Source of the DNA: Nitrospirota bacterium
GTDB lineage: Bacteria; Nitrospirota; Thermodesulfovibrionia; Thermodesulfovibrionales; Dissulfurispiraceae
Length of the DNA stretch: 64,000 bases
Assembly: GCA_015233365.1 (NCBI GenBank)
Contig: JADFXU010000007.1
Location: 16,691-80,690 of the forward strand
Reading direction: 5' to 3'
Each line of letters starts with the position of its first letter. The stretch's first letter is position 1. The notes below the pieces were generated by a model. The model was not told where the DNA came from. It saw only the letters and a list, made by a program, of their open reading frames with translations, and did not search any database. Position numbers and translations under genes: made by a program. Shown one piece after another: positions 7,749-16,921 of the stretch.

Positions 7749-9203
7749 TTACGGCATGGATTCCCAGCCGCCGCCCAGGGCTTTGTACAGGGCGATGAGA
7801 TCAATTGTGATATTACTCTCGCTTTGCACTAAAGCGTTTTCTGAGGTGTAAAGCGAAAGCTCAGCCACGAGAACGTTCAGGAAAGGGATCTGGCCCTCTG
7901 TGTAAAGCTGCAAGGACAAGTCCACAGCCTTCTGGTTGGCGATCACGGCATCGTTGATCGACTTGTGGTGCTCCTGCTCTTTCCTGAATGCAATTAAGGC
8001 ATTCTCTACATCCTGAAACGCTGCCAGTACTGTTTTCTGGTATGTAATGAAAGCCTGGTCACGCAGCGCCTCCTGCAAACGCACGTTAGATATAGTAGCC
8101 CCGCCCTGGAAAACCGGCCAATTCACTGACGGACCGAATGAGAACGAGCGGCTGGAATCGGTCCACCAGGTGCGAAGCAGGTTACTATTCCAGTTTACCG
8201 TTCCGGTCAGCGAAAAAGACGGAAAGAGCTGTGCTACAGCCACACCGATTTGCGCAGTGGCGGCATGGAGCTGCGCCTCGGACTCGCGGATGTCAGGCCG
8301 GCGGCGCAGCAATTCCGACGGCAGACCGGCAGGGATTTTAGCGGGCACCCTGGGGAGGCTGCCTGCCGGTGACAACTTATCGAGCAAAGCAGCAGGCGGC
8401 TGCGCCAACAGGACACTTAAAGCATAAATGGATTGCTGTGCGGAAGTTTCAAATACCGGGATCTGAGCTTCCGTTGTAGCAACAGCAGAGTCGGCATTGG
8501 CGGCATCGAGTGCGCTGGCAAAACCCACGCTCAGCAGCTTATGGGTAATGTCGGCGGTATGCCGCTGGGCTTTAAGATTGTTTTGTGCGATCACAATCTG
8601 TTGCTGGAAACCGCGGAGCTGGGTGTAATCAAGAGCTACTTCGGCAATGAGGCTCACCTGGACGTCGCGCATGTTCTCGATTGCGGCCTGAATATTGGCC
8701 CCTGCCGATTCGACGTTGCGGCGTATGCCCCCGAACATGTCGAGTTCCCACACAGCATCCAACCCGGCCTGATAAAGATCCTCCGTCGAATTGTTAGTGG
8801 TTGCCGTGTGTAATCGCTGATAACCGGCTGAGGCGGCAACAGACGGCAACAGACCCCCAACGGCTATGCCGCGCAAGGCACGGGCCTGTCGCAGGCGCGT
8901 GCCGGCAATTTGAAGGTCAAGGTTAGTCTTGACCGCTTCCTCAACGAGTTCATTCAATATGGGGTCGTTGAACTGCCTCCACCACTGAACAAGGTCAGCA
9001 GGCTGCGCAGTGGCCATAGATGGTTGATCCGCTGGAAGCTTTGATACCCCGGACCATGCAGGCGGGACCGCAGCAGGCTGCGGCGGGTGATATTCCGGCC
9101 CGACCATGCATCCGCCGGTTATAGACAGGGCCAAACCCGCGGCAATCAGTACAGCAACAGAATTCCATAGTTTGTTCACATTCATCCTTACATCTTCATT
9201 CAT
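7749..9203 (-). CDS. Outer-membrane efflux lipoprotein, NodT/TolC family
   Basis: Outer-membrane channel of a tripartite exporter. A signal peptide ends in a lipobox (LSITGGC), followed by the PEYHPP segment typical of NodT-type lipoproteins, then two efflux-protein repeats of long helices (residues ~60-260 and ~265-470). The chosen ATG at 9203 overlaps the stop of the MacB-like permease gene (ATGAATGA), consistent with coupling; ATG 9185 is equally possible. It is the last gene of the MacA-MacB-NodT set. The substrate cannot be read from the sequence. Confidence 0.9.
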   Translation of the reverse strand: MNEDVRMNVNKLWNSVAVLIAAGLALSITGGCMVGPEYHPPQPAAVPPAWSGVSKLPADQPSMATAQPADLVQWWRQFNDPILNELVEEAVKTNLDLQIAGTRLRQARALRGIAVGGLLPSVAASAGYQRLHTATTNNSTEDLYQAGLDAVWELDMFGGIRRNVESAGANIQAAIENMRDVQVSLIAEVALDYTQLRGFQQQIVIAQNNLKAQRHTADITHKLLSVGFASALDAANADSAVATTEAQIPVFETSAQQSIYALSVLLAQPPAALLDKLSPAGSLPRVPAKIPAGLPSELLRRRPDIRESEAQLHAATAQIGVAVAQLFPSFSLTGTVNWNSNLLRTWWTDSSRSFSFGPSVNWPVFQGGATISNVRLQEALRDQAFITYQKTVLAAFQDVENALIAFRKEQEHHKSINDAVIANQKAVDLSLQLYTEGQIPFLNVLVAELSLYTSENALVQSESNITIDLIALYKALGGGWESMP

Positions 9204-10569
9204 ATCTGAGGGCATCGATGGGATCCAGCCGGGAAGCTTTCCATGCCGGATAGAAACCAAAAATTACCCCAACACTGGCAGACACGACTACTGAAACCAC
9301 GATCGCACCCACTGAGGCCGCTGTCGGCCAATGCAGCACCGACGTTACGACATACGAAGCGCTGCGTCCCACTATTATACCCATAGTGCCGCCTATGAGA
9401 CACAAAACTACAGCCTCCATCAAAAACTGCCGCAGGATGTCGGCGGGCGCCGCGCCAACCGCCATGCGCAGGCCGATCTCGCGCGTTCGTTCGGTGACTG
9501 AAACAAGCATGATGTTCATGATGCCGATACCGCCGACAATGAGAGAGATCATCGCAACGCATAGCAGGAGTTTGGTTATCAACGCTGTCGTCGAAGTCAT
9601 CGCCTTGGTAATCTCGGTCATGTCGCGTATGTTGAAATCATCCGGGTCCGGGGGGATAATGTGGTGCTTCTCCCGAAGCAGCACAGTCATCTGCTGTATG
9701 GCGGAAGGAATCTGGATGGCAGACCGGGCAGCAGTCAGTATCTGGTCCACGTTGGTAAAGCGGATAGGCTGCGGCGTGTCGGCCTGCTCTGTGGCAGAGG
9801 CAACCGGGTAGAGGTTCTGCTGGAGATTCGGATATATCTGATTGAGCGTATTTATTTCGGTGCTGTTCGCTGTAGTCGTGTTGCTCTGGTTGGCAGCGGA
9901 AAGCGAGGTAGCCACCACGCGGTATTTGATAGTAGTCCACGGCGCCAGGAGGATATCGTCCTGGTCCATGCCCATCATGTTCGCTCCCTTTGTGCTCAAT
10001 ACGCCGACGACCTTGAACGCCACATTCCGGATGCGGATTTCTTTGCCTATCGGGGATTCTCCGCCGAACAACTGTCTGACGATTGTCTGACCGATTATGC
10101 AAACTTTATTTACGTTGCGGACATCATGATCGGTGAATGCCTCACCACTGTCCAGATCAGTCCAGTCCCGGATGTCAAGGAATGAAGGGGTAGTGCCGTA
10201 CAGATAAGTCGGGACATAGTTGCGGTTGCCGAATACCAACTGCGTGCGGGCGCGCACTATCGGCGCCACACTGCGGATAGCAGGGCACTCTTTGATGATC
10301 GCATCCGCATCCTGAGGAGTCAAAGTCATCATGCTGCCGAATCCGAAATTTATGCCGCCGGTGCTGGCAGCCCCTGGAATGACCACAAGGGTGTTGGCGC
10401 CCATGCTGGCCATGGTACGCTGGATAGCGATGGACGCGCCGTTGCCTATTTCCGTCATTGTGATGACCGCTGCGACGCCTATGACAATGCCGAGGGTAGT
10501 AAGCATTGTCCGCATGACATTGCGGCGAAGGGCATTCAGGGCAGTTTTCAGGATGCCGTACCAATTCAT
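9196..10569 (-). CDS. MacB-type ABC transporter permease
   Basis: 457 residues: an N-terminal TM helix (~20-42) after the [20 protein letters not shown] segment, a large periplasmic MacB-PCD domain (~45-330) and three C-terminal TM helices in the FtsX-type domain, including [13 protein letters not shown] and the DPIDALRYE ending. Here the ATPase is a separate protein encoded just upstream with a four-base overlap, unlike fused E. coli MacB. These transporters are mechanotransmitters that work with a MacA-type adaptor and an outer-membrane channel, both encoded alongside. Confidence 0.92.
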   Translation of the reverse strand: MNWYGILKTALNALRRNVMRTMLTTLGIVIGVAAVITMTEIGNGASIAIQRTMASMGANTLVVIPGAASTGGINFGFGSMMTLTPQDADAIIKECPAIRSVAPIVRARTQLVFGNRNYVPTYLYGTTPSFLDIRDWTDLDSGEAFTDHDVRNVNKVCIIGQTIVRQLFGGESPIGKEIRIRNVAFKVVGVLSTKGANMMGMDQDDILLAPWTTIKYRVVATSLSAANQSNTTTANSTEINTLNQIYPNLQQNLYPVASATEQADTPQPIRFTNVDQILTAARSAIQIPSAIQQMTVLLREKHHIIPPDPDDFNIRDMTEITKAMTSTTALITKLLLCVAMISLIVGGIGIMNIMLVSVTERTREIGLRMAVGAAPADILRQFLMEAVVLCLIGGTMGIIVGRSASYVVTSVLHWPTAASVGAIVVSVVVSASVGVIFGFYPAWKASRLDPIDALRYE

Positions 10570-11276
10570 ACGCCATCCCGGGGTTCACATAAATAGGGAC
10601 TTTTTTCTATCAGCCCGTCCTTGATGTAAACGGTCCGCCCTGCATGCTGCGCGACGCCGGGATCGTGGGTGACAAGGATGATAGTGATGCCGTCTGAGCT
10701 GTTAAGCTGCTGGAACATCTGCAAGAGTTCCTCGTTGGTGCGGGAGTCGAGGTTGCCGGTCGGCTCATCTGCAAGAAGCACCTGCGGACAGTTGATCAGC
10801 GACCGTGCGATAGCCACCCGCTGCTGCTGGCCGCCCGAAAGCTGAGACGGCAGGTGGTCAAGGCGGTCGGCCAAACCGACTTTTTCGAGCAATACGGCAG
10901 CACGCTGCTTCTTTTGATGCTCAGTGAGGTTCTCCCTCGCATAGATCAGGGGCATCATGACGTTTTCGAGCGCACTCGTCCGGGGCAGCAGATTGAAGGT
11001 TTGGAAAACGAAGCCGATCATGCGGTTCCGCAGCCTCGCCCGTTCACTTGCATTAAGACTCGAAATCTCCCTGCCGTCAAGCCGGTACTCGCCTGCAGTC
11101 GGGCGGTCCAGGCAGCCGACAATATTCATCAGCGTGCTTTTGCCTGAGCCGCTGGAGCCCATCAACGCCACGAATTCGCCGCGTGAAACGTTCAGCGACA
11201 CTCCCATAAGCACCGGCACATTAACTTCGCCCAGACGGTAAGTCTTGCGAATATCGCGCAATTCTATCAAATCCAT
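10566..11276 (-). CDS. MacB-type ABC transporter ATP-binding protein
   Basis: 236 residues. Walker A is GSSGSGKST, the Q-loop is FVFQTFNLL, the signature is [14 protein letters not shown], Walker B is [11 protein letters not shown] and the H-loop is VTHD. The sequence belongs to the LolD/MacB/FtsE group. I place the start at ATG 11274-11276 ([13 protein letters not shown]), which leaves seven bases after the adaptor gene; a longer ORF runs into that gene and adds only a basic tail with no family similarity. It overlaps the permease gene by four bases. Confidence 0.92.
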   Translation of the reverse strand: MDLIELRDIRKTYRLGEVNVPVLMGVSLNVSRGEFVALMGSSGSGKSTLMNIVGCLDRPTAGEYRLDGREISSLNASERARLRNRMIGFVFQTFNLLPRTSALENVMMPLIYARENLTEHQKKQRAAVLLEKVGLADRLDHLPSQLSGGQQQRVAIARSLINCPQVLLADEPTGNLDSRTNEELLQMFQQLNSSDGITIILVTHDPGVAQHAGRTVYIKDGLIEKSPYLCEPRDGV

Positions 11277-11283
11277 ATTGCTC

Positions 11284-12597
11284 TTAGCGCTTTCCCCTGC
11301 CCATTTGGGGCGCGAACGGATTCTGCTCCGCCCCGGTTGCGGGACCGGCCTTGCTTTCAGTGGTCGTTTCTCCAACAACGGCTTGCAGGCCTTCAGCCAA
11401 ATCCCTGCCTTCCACTTCAGTTACTATGCCGTCAGTCAACCCAACATTAACATGGACAGGCCGGACAAATTTGCCTTGTTCTACCCAAAGGGTCCCCTGA
11501 ATCTGTGTAGCGCTGCCGGCGCCATGCACCCCTTCCCTGTCCGGACCCGCCGGACCTGAGGTTCCGGTATGACCTCGGGACTTGCGCCGGGCTTCAGGCG
11601 CTATCTGGTTCGGCAAGGGGGACCAGCGCAACGCTGAATTCGGAACTACCAGCACTCCGTTTCTGCGGCCCATATTGAATTTTGCATTGGCAGTCAGGTA
11701 GGGCAGAAGTTTGCCGTCGTCGTTGTTTGTGTTGACCTCAACAGTATACGTGACAACATTCTGCGTCATAGTAGCATTGAGTCTGATTTTGCCGACCTGG
11801 CCATGGAATACCCTGTTAGGAAGCGCATCCACAGTAAAAGTCACCTGCTGACCTGTCGAAATACCGCCGATATCGGCCTCATTAACCGAGAGCCAAACCT
11901 GAATGTGTTTTAAGTCTTTCGCAATCAGGAACAGGCTGGTGGCAGACATGCTCGAAACAACAGTCTGGCCGATATTTACCCTCCGGTCAATAATCACACC
12001 CCTGACCGGCGACTTGATGGTACAGTAACCCAGATTCACCTGCGCGCTGTTGAGGTTGGCCCTGGCTTGCGCTACGGCTGCCTCAGCAGCTGCCAGGTTG
12101 GCCTTGGCAACCTCGTAATTTGCCTGGTACTGGTCATAAGCACTTTTTGCCAGCGCATCGGATGGACCAAGCTTCTGCGCCCTGTCCCAGTCCTGCTGTG
12201 CCTGCAGCAATTTGGCTTTCATCTGAAGGACATTGGCGTCGGCGCTCATCTTGGTGGCCCTGGCAGCTTCTGCAGCAGCGGAATAAAGCGAATCATCAAT
12301 TCTCGCCAATACTGTTCCGGCTTCAACAGGCGAACCGTAATCGATCATCTTCCCATATTTATCTTTACCGAAGGTGCTGATGATGCCCGAAACCTGGGCG
12401 CCTACATCCACTACTTGCTCCGGCTCTACCGTGCCTGTTGCGCTTATAGTGGCCTCAAGGTCGCCCCGCTTGACCGCTGCAGTTCGAAAAATAGTCCCTT
12501 TATCCCCTTTGGACCGAAACCACCACGCGCCGGCACTGACCAAGGACAGTACAATAGCTATCAGAATTGCATTTCGAATTGTTAGTCGCAAGCGCAT
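11284..12597 (-). CDS. MacA-type periplasmic adaptor (HlyD family)
   Basis: 437 residues, first gene of the efflux operon. An N-terminal signal-anchor (~8-26) is followed by the beta-barrel/lipoyl half-motif (EATISATGTVEPEQVVDVGAQ), an alpha-hairpin (~100-185, Ala/Gln-rich coiled coil), the second lipoyl half (TIKSPVRGVIIDRRVNIGQ) and the barrel and membrane-proximal domains. An insertion of about 25 residues (~345-370, rich in Gly/Arg/Ser) interrupts the C-terminal part, and the tail ends in NPFAPQMGRGKR. The adaptor bridges the MacB permease to the NodT channel. No Shine-Dalgarno sequence is visible before ATG 12597. Confidence 0.92.
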   Translation of the reverse strand: MRLRLTIRNAILIAIVLSLVSAGAWWFRSKGDKGTIFRTAAVKRGDLEATISATGTVEPEQVVDVGAQVSGIISTFGKDKYGKMIDYGSPVEAGTVLARIDDSLYSAAAEAARATKMSADANVLQMKAKLLQAQQDWDRAQKLGPSDALAKSAYDQYQANYEVAKANLAAAEAAVAQARANLNSAQVNLGYCTIKSPVRGVIIDRRVNIGQTVVSSMSATSLFLIAKDLKHIQVWLSVNEADIGGISTGQQVTFTVDALPNRVFHGQVGKIRLNATMTQNVVTYTVEVNTNNDDGKLLPYLTANAKFNMGRRNGVLVVPNSALRWSPLPNQIAPEARRKSRGHTGTSGPAGPDREGVHGAGSATQIQGTLWVEQGKFVRPVHVNVGLTDGIVTEVEGRDLAEGLQAVVGETTTESKAGPATGAEQNPFAPQMGRGKR

Positions 12598-12718
12598 TCG
12601 TATAATTTAGCAGAATGCTTCAGATACTTGCCAGCATCCGGTGTCTACTAATTTTCAGCATTATTCCAATTGAGTCGCCGGATAAAGGATAAAGGTTACA
12701 ACCGCTGAATACAATCCC

Positions 12719-13777
12719 TTATTTAATGTATTCAATTACCCGCGAGACTTCGAACTTGTCAATCGACAAAACCTTCCGTACGAACTTAAATATTTTGGTG
12801 CGGACCTCCTGTGTTACCTCAGGATAAAAAACCGGATTTGCAACAACCACGCCCCTGAATGCAAAAAATGGAGCTAAAACCTCATAGAGTTCGTCATCTC
12901 CGGATAGGGAGACATATTGTTCAAAAAACAGGTGCAGGGCCTCCAGAAAAGACCCTTTAATGGTCCCGTGGGTGCGCAGAGAGAAAAACAGGTAATTTAT
13001 CGTCAGTGCCGTCACGTCATCTGCCGCATCTCCCCAGGGGCCACGGCTTCTGTCCAGGAGTACAAAATCAAAATCCTCCGCCTCTTTTTCTGTTTTAAAC
13101 CATATATTGCCGGGGTGAAAATCGCCGTGAATCTGACACAGCCGGCCCGCCCTGGGCTTAAGCCGGGCCCTCCAGTCCACACACAGCTTTTCTATTTCGG
13201 CCATGTCTTCGTAGCTCATAACTCCATCAGGGTATGTATCGAATACTCCCATGAGGCACTCTCCATGTCCGATAGTGTCCCTTATTTTTCTCCAGTAAAG
13301 CTCCCGCGAGTCCTTTTTTACGGCATGTATGGAGGCAAGGTAGGCAGACATGGACCTGATTTTCCCGATGTCAGGGGCACTCAGCCGGTCTTTGCGGGCA
13401 AATCCGCCGAGATCGACAAAATAGTCCTGTCCTTCGACCTTCTCCATGAGCAAATAATATTCCCTGCCCCCGCCTATCGGCTGTATAGAACCGTTCTCAT
13501 GCTCGGCGAGCACATCTATCGCCGCAACATGTTTCGGAAGGTTCTTGTACTCATCCAAGTCGAGAAGAAACACGGCAGCCCTATCCGATGGATAGTCATG
13601 ACCCAACCCCTCTGACAGAAGCTTCTTTACCACATACGACTGCACACCTGAGGGCAATTTAACTTCCACCAAGAAACCGGAACCCTGAACACCCGAGCCG
13701 AGTTTTCTGATGTCCACTGCCAGTGCATTGCTGAATTCTTTAAAAAGATAGGTCCTCAGCGCATCCTCATTGATCAC
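12719..13777 (-). CDS. Aminoglycoside-phosphotransferase-like kinase
   Basis: 352 residues with the APH/choline-kinase fold. The catalytic loop is IHGDFHPGNIWF (~218-229) and the metal-binding segment is FVLLDRSRGPWGDAADD (~240-256), where a typical protein reads DxxxxxxGDP. The nucleotide-binding N-lobe contains GSGVQGSGFLVEVKLP and VVKKLL. Substrate is unknown; such proteins phosphorylate sugars, amino alcohols or proteins. It lies downstream of a PfkB-family kinase on the same strand, separated by a 53-base hairpin, so the two may be co-transcribed. Confidence 0.75.
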   Translation of the reverse strand: MINEDALRTYLFKEFSNALAVDIRKLGSGVQGSGFLVEVKLPSGVQSYVVKKLLSEGLGHDYPSDRAAVFLLDLDEYKNLPKHVAAIDVLAEHENGSIQPIGGGREYYLLMEKVEGQDYFVDLGGFARKDRLSAPDIGKIRSMSAYLASIHAVKKDSRELYWRKIRDTIGHGECLMGVFDTYPDGVMSYEDMAEIEKLCVDWRARLKPRAGRLCQIHGDFHPGNIWFKTEKEAEDFDFVLLDRSRGPWGDAADDVTALTINYLFFSLRTHGTIKGSFLEALHLFFEQYVSLSGDDELYEVLAPFFAFRGVVVANPVFYPEVTQEVRTKIFKFVRKVLSIDKFEVSRVIEYIK

Positions 13778-13790
13778 GATAACCCCCTAA

Positions 13791-13843
13791 AGTGTAACGG
13801 AGGATGTGTCTCTGAGCGTAAGACACATATCCTCCGTTACACT
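13791..13843 (-). terminator. Hairpin between two kinase genes
   Basis: AGTGTAACGGAGGATGTGTC (13791-13810) pairs with GACACATATCCTCCGTTACACT (13822-13843) apart from a two-base bulge. It lies just after the PfkB gene and before the APH-like gene on the minus strand. There is no long T-run on either side, so it may attenuate or process the transcript instead of ending it. Confidence 0.55.
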
Positions 13844-13845
13844 GT

Positions 13846-14778
13846 CTACAGTTTTCCGAAATTGCTCTCATACCGTTCAATAAAATCATTATATGTATAG
13901 TAATGCTCCTGTGTCCCGTATTTCTCAATCGCATATGCGGCAGTTACAGTGCCGATCTTTGCCGAGGTCTCGAGGTTTTTGCCCGTGACAATACCTTTGA
14001 TGAAACCGGCCCTGTAAGCGTCCCCTGCGCCGGTTGGGTCGACAATAGCGGCGGCTCTTACAGCAGGCACGCTTGTTTCGCCTTCGGAAGTGGCGATGAG
14101 AGACCCTTTTTCTCCAAGTGTAGTTATAACAGCCCCCGTCAATTCCAACAGCCGCCGTTTGTCCATGCCGGTCATATTCACGATCAGCTCCAGTTCATAG
14201 TCATTGGAGATGAGAAGCATTGATCCCCTTATCCACTCAACAAGCTCTTTGTTGTCCCACGCTGTGAGTGACTGTCCCGGATCACAAATGTACGGTATTT
14301 TTTTCCGTTTATATGTCCTGGCATATTCAATCATGTCGAGAAGATTCCCGGGCGCTATCAGGCCGATCGAACTGTCTCCTTCCAGGCCGCCGAATTCATA
14401 TTCCGACGGATATTTCATTGCGCCCGGGTTGAATCCCGTAATCTGATTGTCCGACCGGTCCGTCGTTATATACGCCCCGGCGGTAAACTCTTCATTAATA
14501 ATCTTTATCCCCTCAACAGATATATCGTTCTTCTTTAACCAGTCGAAATAGCTGGAGTAATCCTTGCCTATAGTTGCAAGGATGAGGGGCCGTTCCTCAA
14601 GCAGCCTCAACGAGTAAGCGATGTTGCCGGCAGTACCGCCGAACTTTTCTATCATGCCGTTGACAGTAAAGCATACATTCAGAATATGAATTTTATCCGG
14701 CAGAATGTGGTCGGAAAACTTTCCCGGAAAATCCATTATCCGGTCATATGCTACCGATCCGGAAATATAAATATGCAT
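13846..14778 (-). CDS. PfkB-family carbohydrate/nucleoside kinase
   Basis: 310 residues of ribokinase fold. The N-terminal PfkB signature region is KFGGTAGNIAYSLRLL (~45-60) and the C-terminal signature DPTGAGDAYRAGF (~247-259) carries the catalytic Asp and anion hole. The overall pattern (ISGSVAYDRIMDFPGKF, then GFNPGAMKYP) resembles the adenosine-kinase/sugar-kinase branch found in many anaerobes. The exact substrate is not determinable. The adjacent gene is another kinase, and a 160-bp inverted repeat separates it from uvrC. Confidence 0.85.
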   Translation of the reverse strand: MHIYISGSVAYDRIMDFPGKFSDHILPDKIHILNVCFTVNGMIEKFGGTAGNIAYSLRLLEERPLILATIGKDYSSYFDWLKKNDISVEGIKIINEEFTAGAYITTDRSDNQITGFNPGAMKYPSEYEFGGLEGDSSIGLIAPGNLLDMIEYARTYKRKKIPYICDPGQSLTAWDNKELVEWIRGSMLLISNDYELELIVNMTGMDKRRLLELTGAVITTLGEKGSLIATSEGETSVPAVRAAAIVDPTGAGDAYRAGFIKGIVTGKNLETSAKIGTVTAAYAIEKYGTQEHYYTYNDFIERYESNFGKL

Positions 14779-14793
14779 ACCCCCTCCCTAGTG

Positions 14794-14953
14794 GACGGTT
14801 TCGTAAAAAGTTCATAGGCAAGGCGCGCAAAGCCTGAGGAATGAGGCGTACTTTGTGTACGCCGCACAGGGTCCCCAAAAGCCGAAGTCTTTTGGGGTGC
14901 GAGTGACGAAGGATGCAGCGCAACGCAGCATATGGACTTTTTACGAAACCGTC
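14794..14953. repeat. 160-bp inverted-repeat element with 23-bp ends
   Basis: The outer ends GACGGTTTCGTAAAAAGTTCA (14794 on) and TGGACTTTTTACGAAACCGTC (to 14953) are reverse complements over 23 bases with one mismatch. The interior carries a further dyad (CCCCAAAAG with CTTTTGGGG). It contains no credible gene. The TTTCGTAAAAAGTC termini resemble a repeat I associate with intergenic regions of Desulfobacterota-like genomes; that association is from memory. Confidence 0.65.
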
Positions 14954-14961
14954 TTATTATA

Positions 14962-16737
14962 TTATGTGCCGGCCTTCATCTCCTCAAGGAGCCGCTCGGC
15001 AATTCTCCTGTTGAAGCCCTTGATAGTTAATATGTCGTCTATCGTTGCGCATCTGATTCCCTCGAGACTGCCAAAATGTCTCAATAGCTCGAGCCTGCGC
15101 TTCCTGCCTATGCCCGGAATCCGCGTCAGAGGCGAATCCATGAGCCTTTTGTCCCTTAATTTCCTGTGGAAAGTGATGGCAAACCGGTGGACTTCATCTC
15201 TTATTCTCTTCAGCAAAAGTGAAGCCTTGTCCTTGTCTTCAAGGCTGATCATCTCTCCGTTCAGGAGGAAGGCCCTGTCAGGATTTTTCGCGATCCCGAT
15301 GAGATCCTTTATGATGCCGAGTTCCTGCAAGGCCTTATACGCGACATCCAACTGCCCTTTTCCGCCATCAATGACTATAAGGCCGGGGGTCTTGTCGTCG
15401 AGATTCCTCATCGTACGGAGGACGATCTCCCTCATCATGGCATAGTCATCCACACCCTGTGTTTCTTTTATCCTGAGATGCCTGTAAAGCGCCTTTTTGA
15501 ATGAGCCCCGCTCCCAGAAAACAAAGGCCCCGACCGACTCGCTGCCCTGGATAGTGGAAACATCAAAAGCGCCTATTGATACGGGCTCCTGCACGAGGGA
15601 CAATTTCTCCCCCAGTTTTTGCATAACGTCGTCACCTGCCGATCTTTTCCTGGTTTCGAGGTGGAGCCGTGCGTTTTCATTCGACATCTTCAGCAGGTCG
15701 CGTTTCTTGCCGCGTCGCGGTATTTCTATATTGACACTCCCTCCGCGCTTGTCTCTGAGCCAGCTCTTCAAAGTCTCCCTGTCAACCGGCATAACGCCGA
15801 CCAGAATACTCTCGGGCGGAATTATGTCCTTCGCATAAAACAGCTCTATCACACTTTTCATGATCTCCTGCTCCTCGGACTCCGGTACTTTTTCAAGAAA
15901 AAAATCCTTGGACCCGATTAAAACTCCCTTTCTCAGAAACAGGATATTTATGGCCGCCATATCGCCTTCGCGGAAGAAACCGATAAGGTCGTGATCTCCG
16001 AGTTCCGGCGCTATGACTTTCTGGGATTCAAAGGCCCGCTGGAGCCTGCTGATGCTGTCCCTCACCTGCGCAGCTTCCTCATAGCGCATCTGTTCGGAAT
16101 AAACGCGCATTTTAAGCTCCAGGTTTTTCACCAGCTCTTTTTTCTCGCCGGAGAGGAAAAGCTTCACGTCCTCTACAACATCCATGTATTCTTCTTTGCT
16201 CGTCTTTCCCGCACAGGGGGCCGGGCATTTTTTCATCTCGTACTGAATACACGGCCGCATCACCCTGTCAAGGGAGTAATTGCATGGCCTGAGGAGAAAA
16301 TTTCTTCTTATGAAGGCCACTGCTTCCCACATCGCCTGCGCAGGTATATATGGGCCGAAATAAATGTTCCCGTCCCGCTTTATCCCCCGCACCACCTCGA
16401 GCCTCGGCCACTTTTCAGTAACAGTCAGTTTTATATAAGGATAGTTCTTGTCATCCCTCAGGATAATATTGAACCTGGGCTTGTGCCGTTTGATAAGGCC
16501 GGCTTCGAGAATCAGCGCTTCAAGTTCGTTGTCCGTGACGATATAGGAGAAATCTTTAATCATCTTCACCATTGCCGCTTTCCGGGGTTCAAGGCCGGAC
16601 GATTCGCGGAAATAACTTCTCAAACGGTTCCTGAGGTTCTTTGCCTTGCCCACATAAAGGACCTTTTCCTTTTGCGCTTTGAATATATATACGCCGGGCC
16701 TGCGAGGAACATTTGACAGTTCTGCAATCATACGCAT
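14962..16737 (-). CDS. uvrC: UvrABC nucleotide-excision-repair endonuclease subunit C
   Basis: 591 residues, full length. It makes the two incisions flanking DNA lesions bound by UvrA/UvrB. Domains: GIY-YIG nuclease (GVYIFKAQKEKVLYVGKAKN, ~15-35), a Cys-containing linker (RPCIQYEMKKCPAPC), the UVR/UvrB-binding motif (YEEAAQVRDSISRL, ~220), the RNase H-like nuclease (IGAFDVSTIQGSESVGA, ~390) and tandem helix-hairpin-helix motifs (IPGIGRKRRLELLRHFGSL, ~540). TATGAT lies five bases before ATG 16737, so the message may be leaderless; a second ATG is two codons in. Confidence 0.97.
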   Translation of the reverse strand: MRMIAELSNVPRRPGVYIFKAQKEKVLYVGKAKNLRNRLRSYFRESSGLEPRKAAMVKMIKDFSYIVTDNELEALILEAGLIKRHKPRFNIILRDDKNYPYIKLTVTEKWPRLEVVRGIKRDGNIYFGPYIPAQAMWEAVAFIRRNFLLRPCNYSLDRVMRPCIQYEMKKCPAPCAGKTSKEEYMDVVEDVKLFLSGEKKELVKNLELKMRVYSEQMRYEEAAQVRDSISRLQRAFESQKVIAPELGDHDLIGFFREGDMAAINILFLRKGVLIGSKDFFLEKVPESEEQEIMKSVIELFYAKDIIPPESILVGVMPVDRETLKSWLRDKRGGSVNIEIPRRGKKRDLLKMSNENARLHLETRKRSAGDDVMQKLGEKLSLVQEPVSIGAFDVSTIQGSESVGAFVFWERGSFKKALYRHLRIKETQGVDDYAMMREIVLRTMRNLDDKTPGLIVIDGGKGQLDVAYKALQELGIIKDLIGIAKNPDRAFLLNGEMISLEDKDKASLLLKRIRDEVHRFAITFHRKLRDKRLMDSPLTRIPGIGRKRRLELLRHFGSLEGIRCATIDDILTIKGFNRRIAERLLEEMKAGT

Positions 16738-16742
16738 ACTAT

Positions 16743-16748
16743 ATCATA
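16743..16748 (-). promoter_or_regulatory. -10-like hexamer adjacent to the uvrC start
   Basis: On the minus strand TATGAT is followed by five bases and then the uvrC ATG. This spacing places the expected transcription start at the start codon. No Shine-Dalgarno sequence is present. Confidence 0.45.
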
Positions 16749-16768
16749 AAAGCAAAAGACTAAAAGAA

Positions 16769-16884
16769 CCGTAAAGCGTGATGCGTAATGCGTGATGCCT
16801 ATACAAACAACTGCTGAATAAATATTGTTCCATCCGGTGTCTTTAATCTTTTACTCATCACTCATCACGGACTGCGCTTTACGG
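16769..16884. repeat. Long imperfect hairpin of repeated short words between uvrC and the PBP gene
   Basis: The left arm (16769-16797) begins CCGTAAAGCGTGATGCGTAA and the right arm (16856-16884) ends CACGGACTGCGCTTTACGG; the outer ten bases pair perfectly and the rest is patchy. The arms consist of reiterated GCGTGATG/GCGTAATG words. The element lies between two divergent genes, where a terminator would not be expected. Confidence 0.6.
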
Positions 16885-16921
16885 ATTTTTGCAGCATGGA
16901 TTTTTTATAATATTGCAGGGT

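Noticed and set aside
10590..10605. Possible second copy of the AAATAGGGAC repeat
   Set aside because: Only ten bases match, there is no inverted partner, and it lies in the coding end of the MacB-type ATPase gene.
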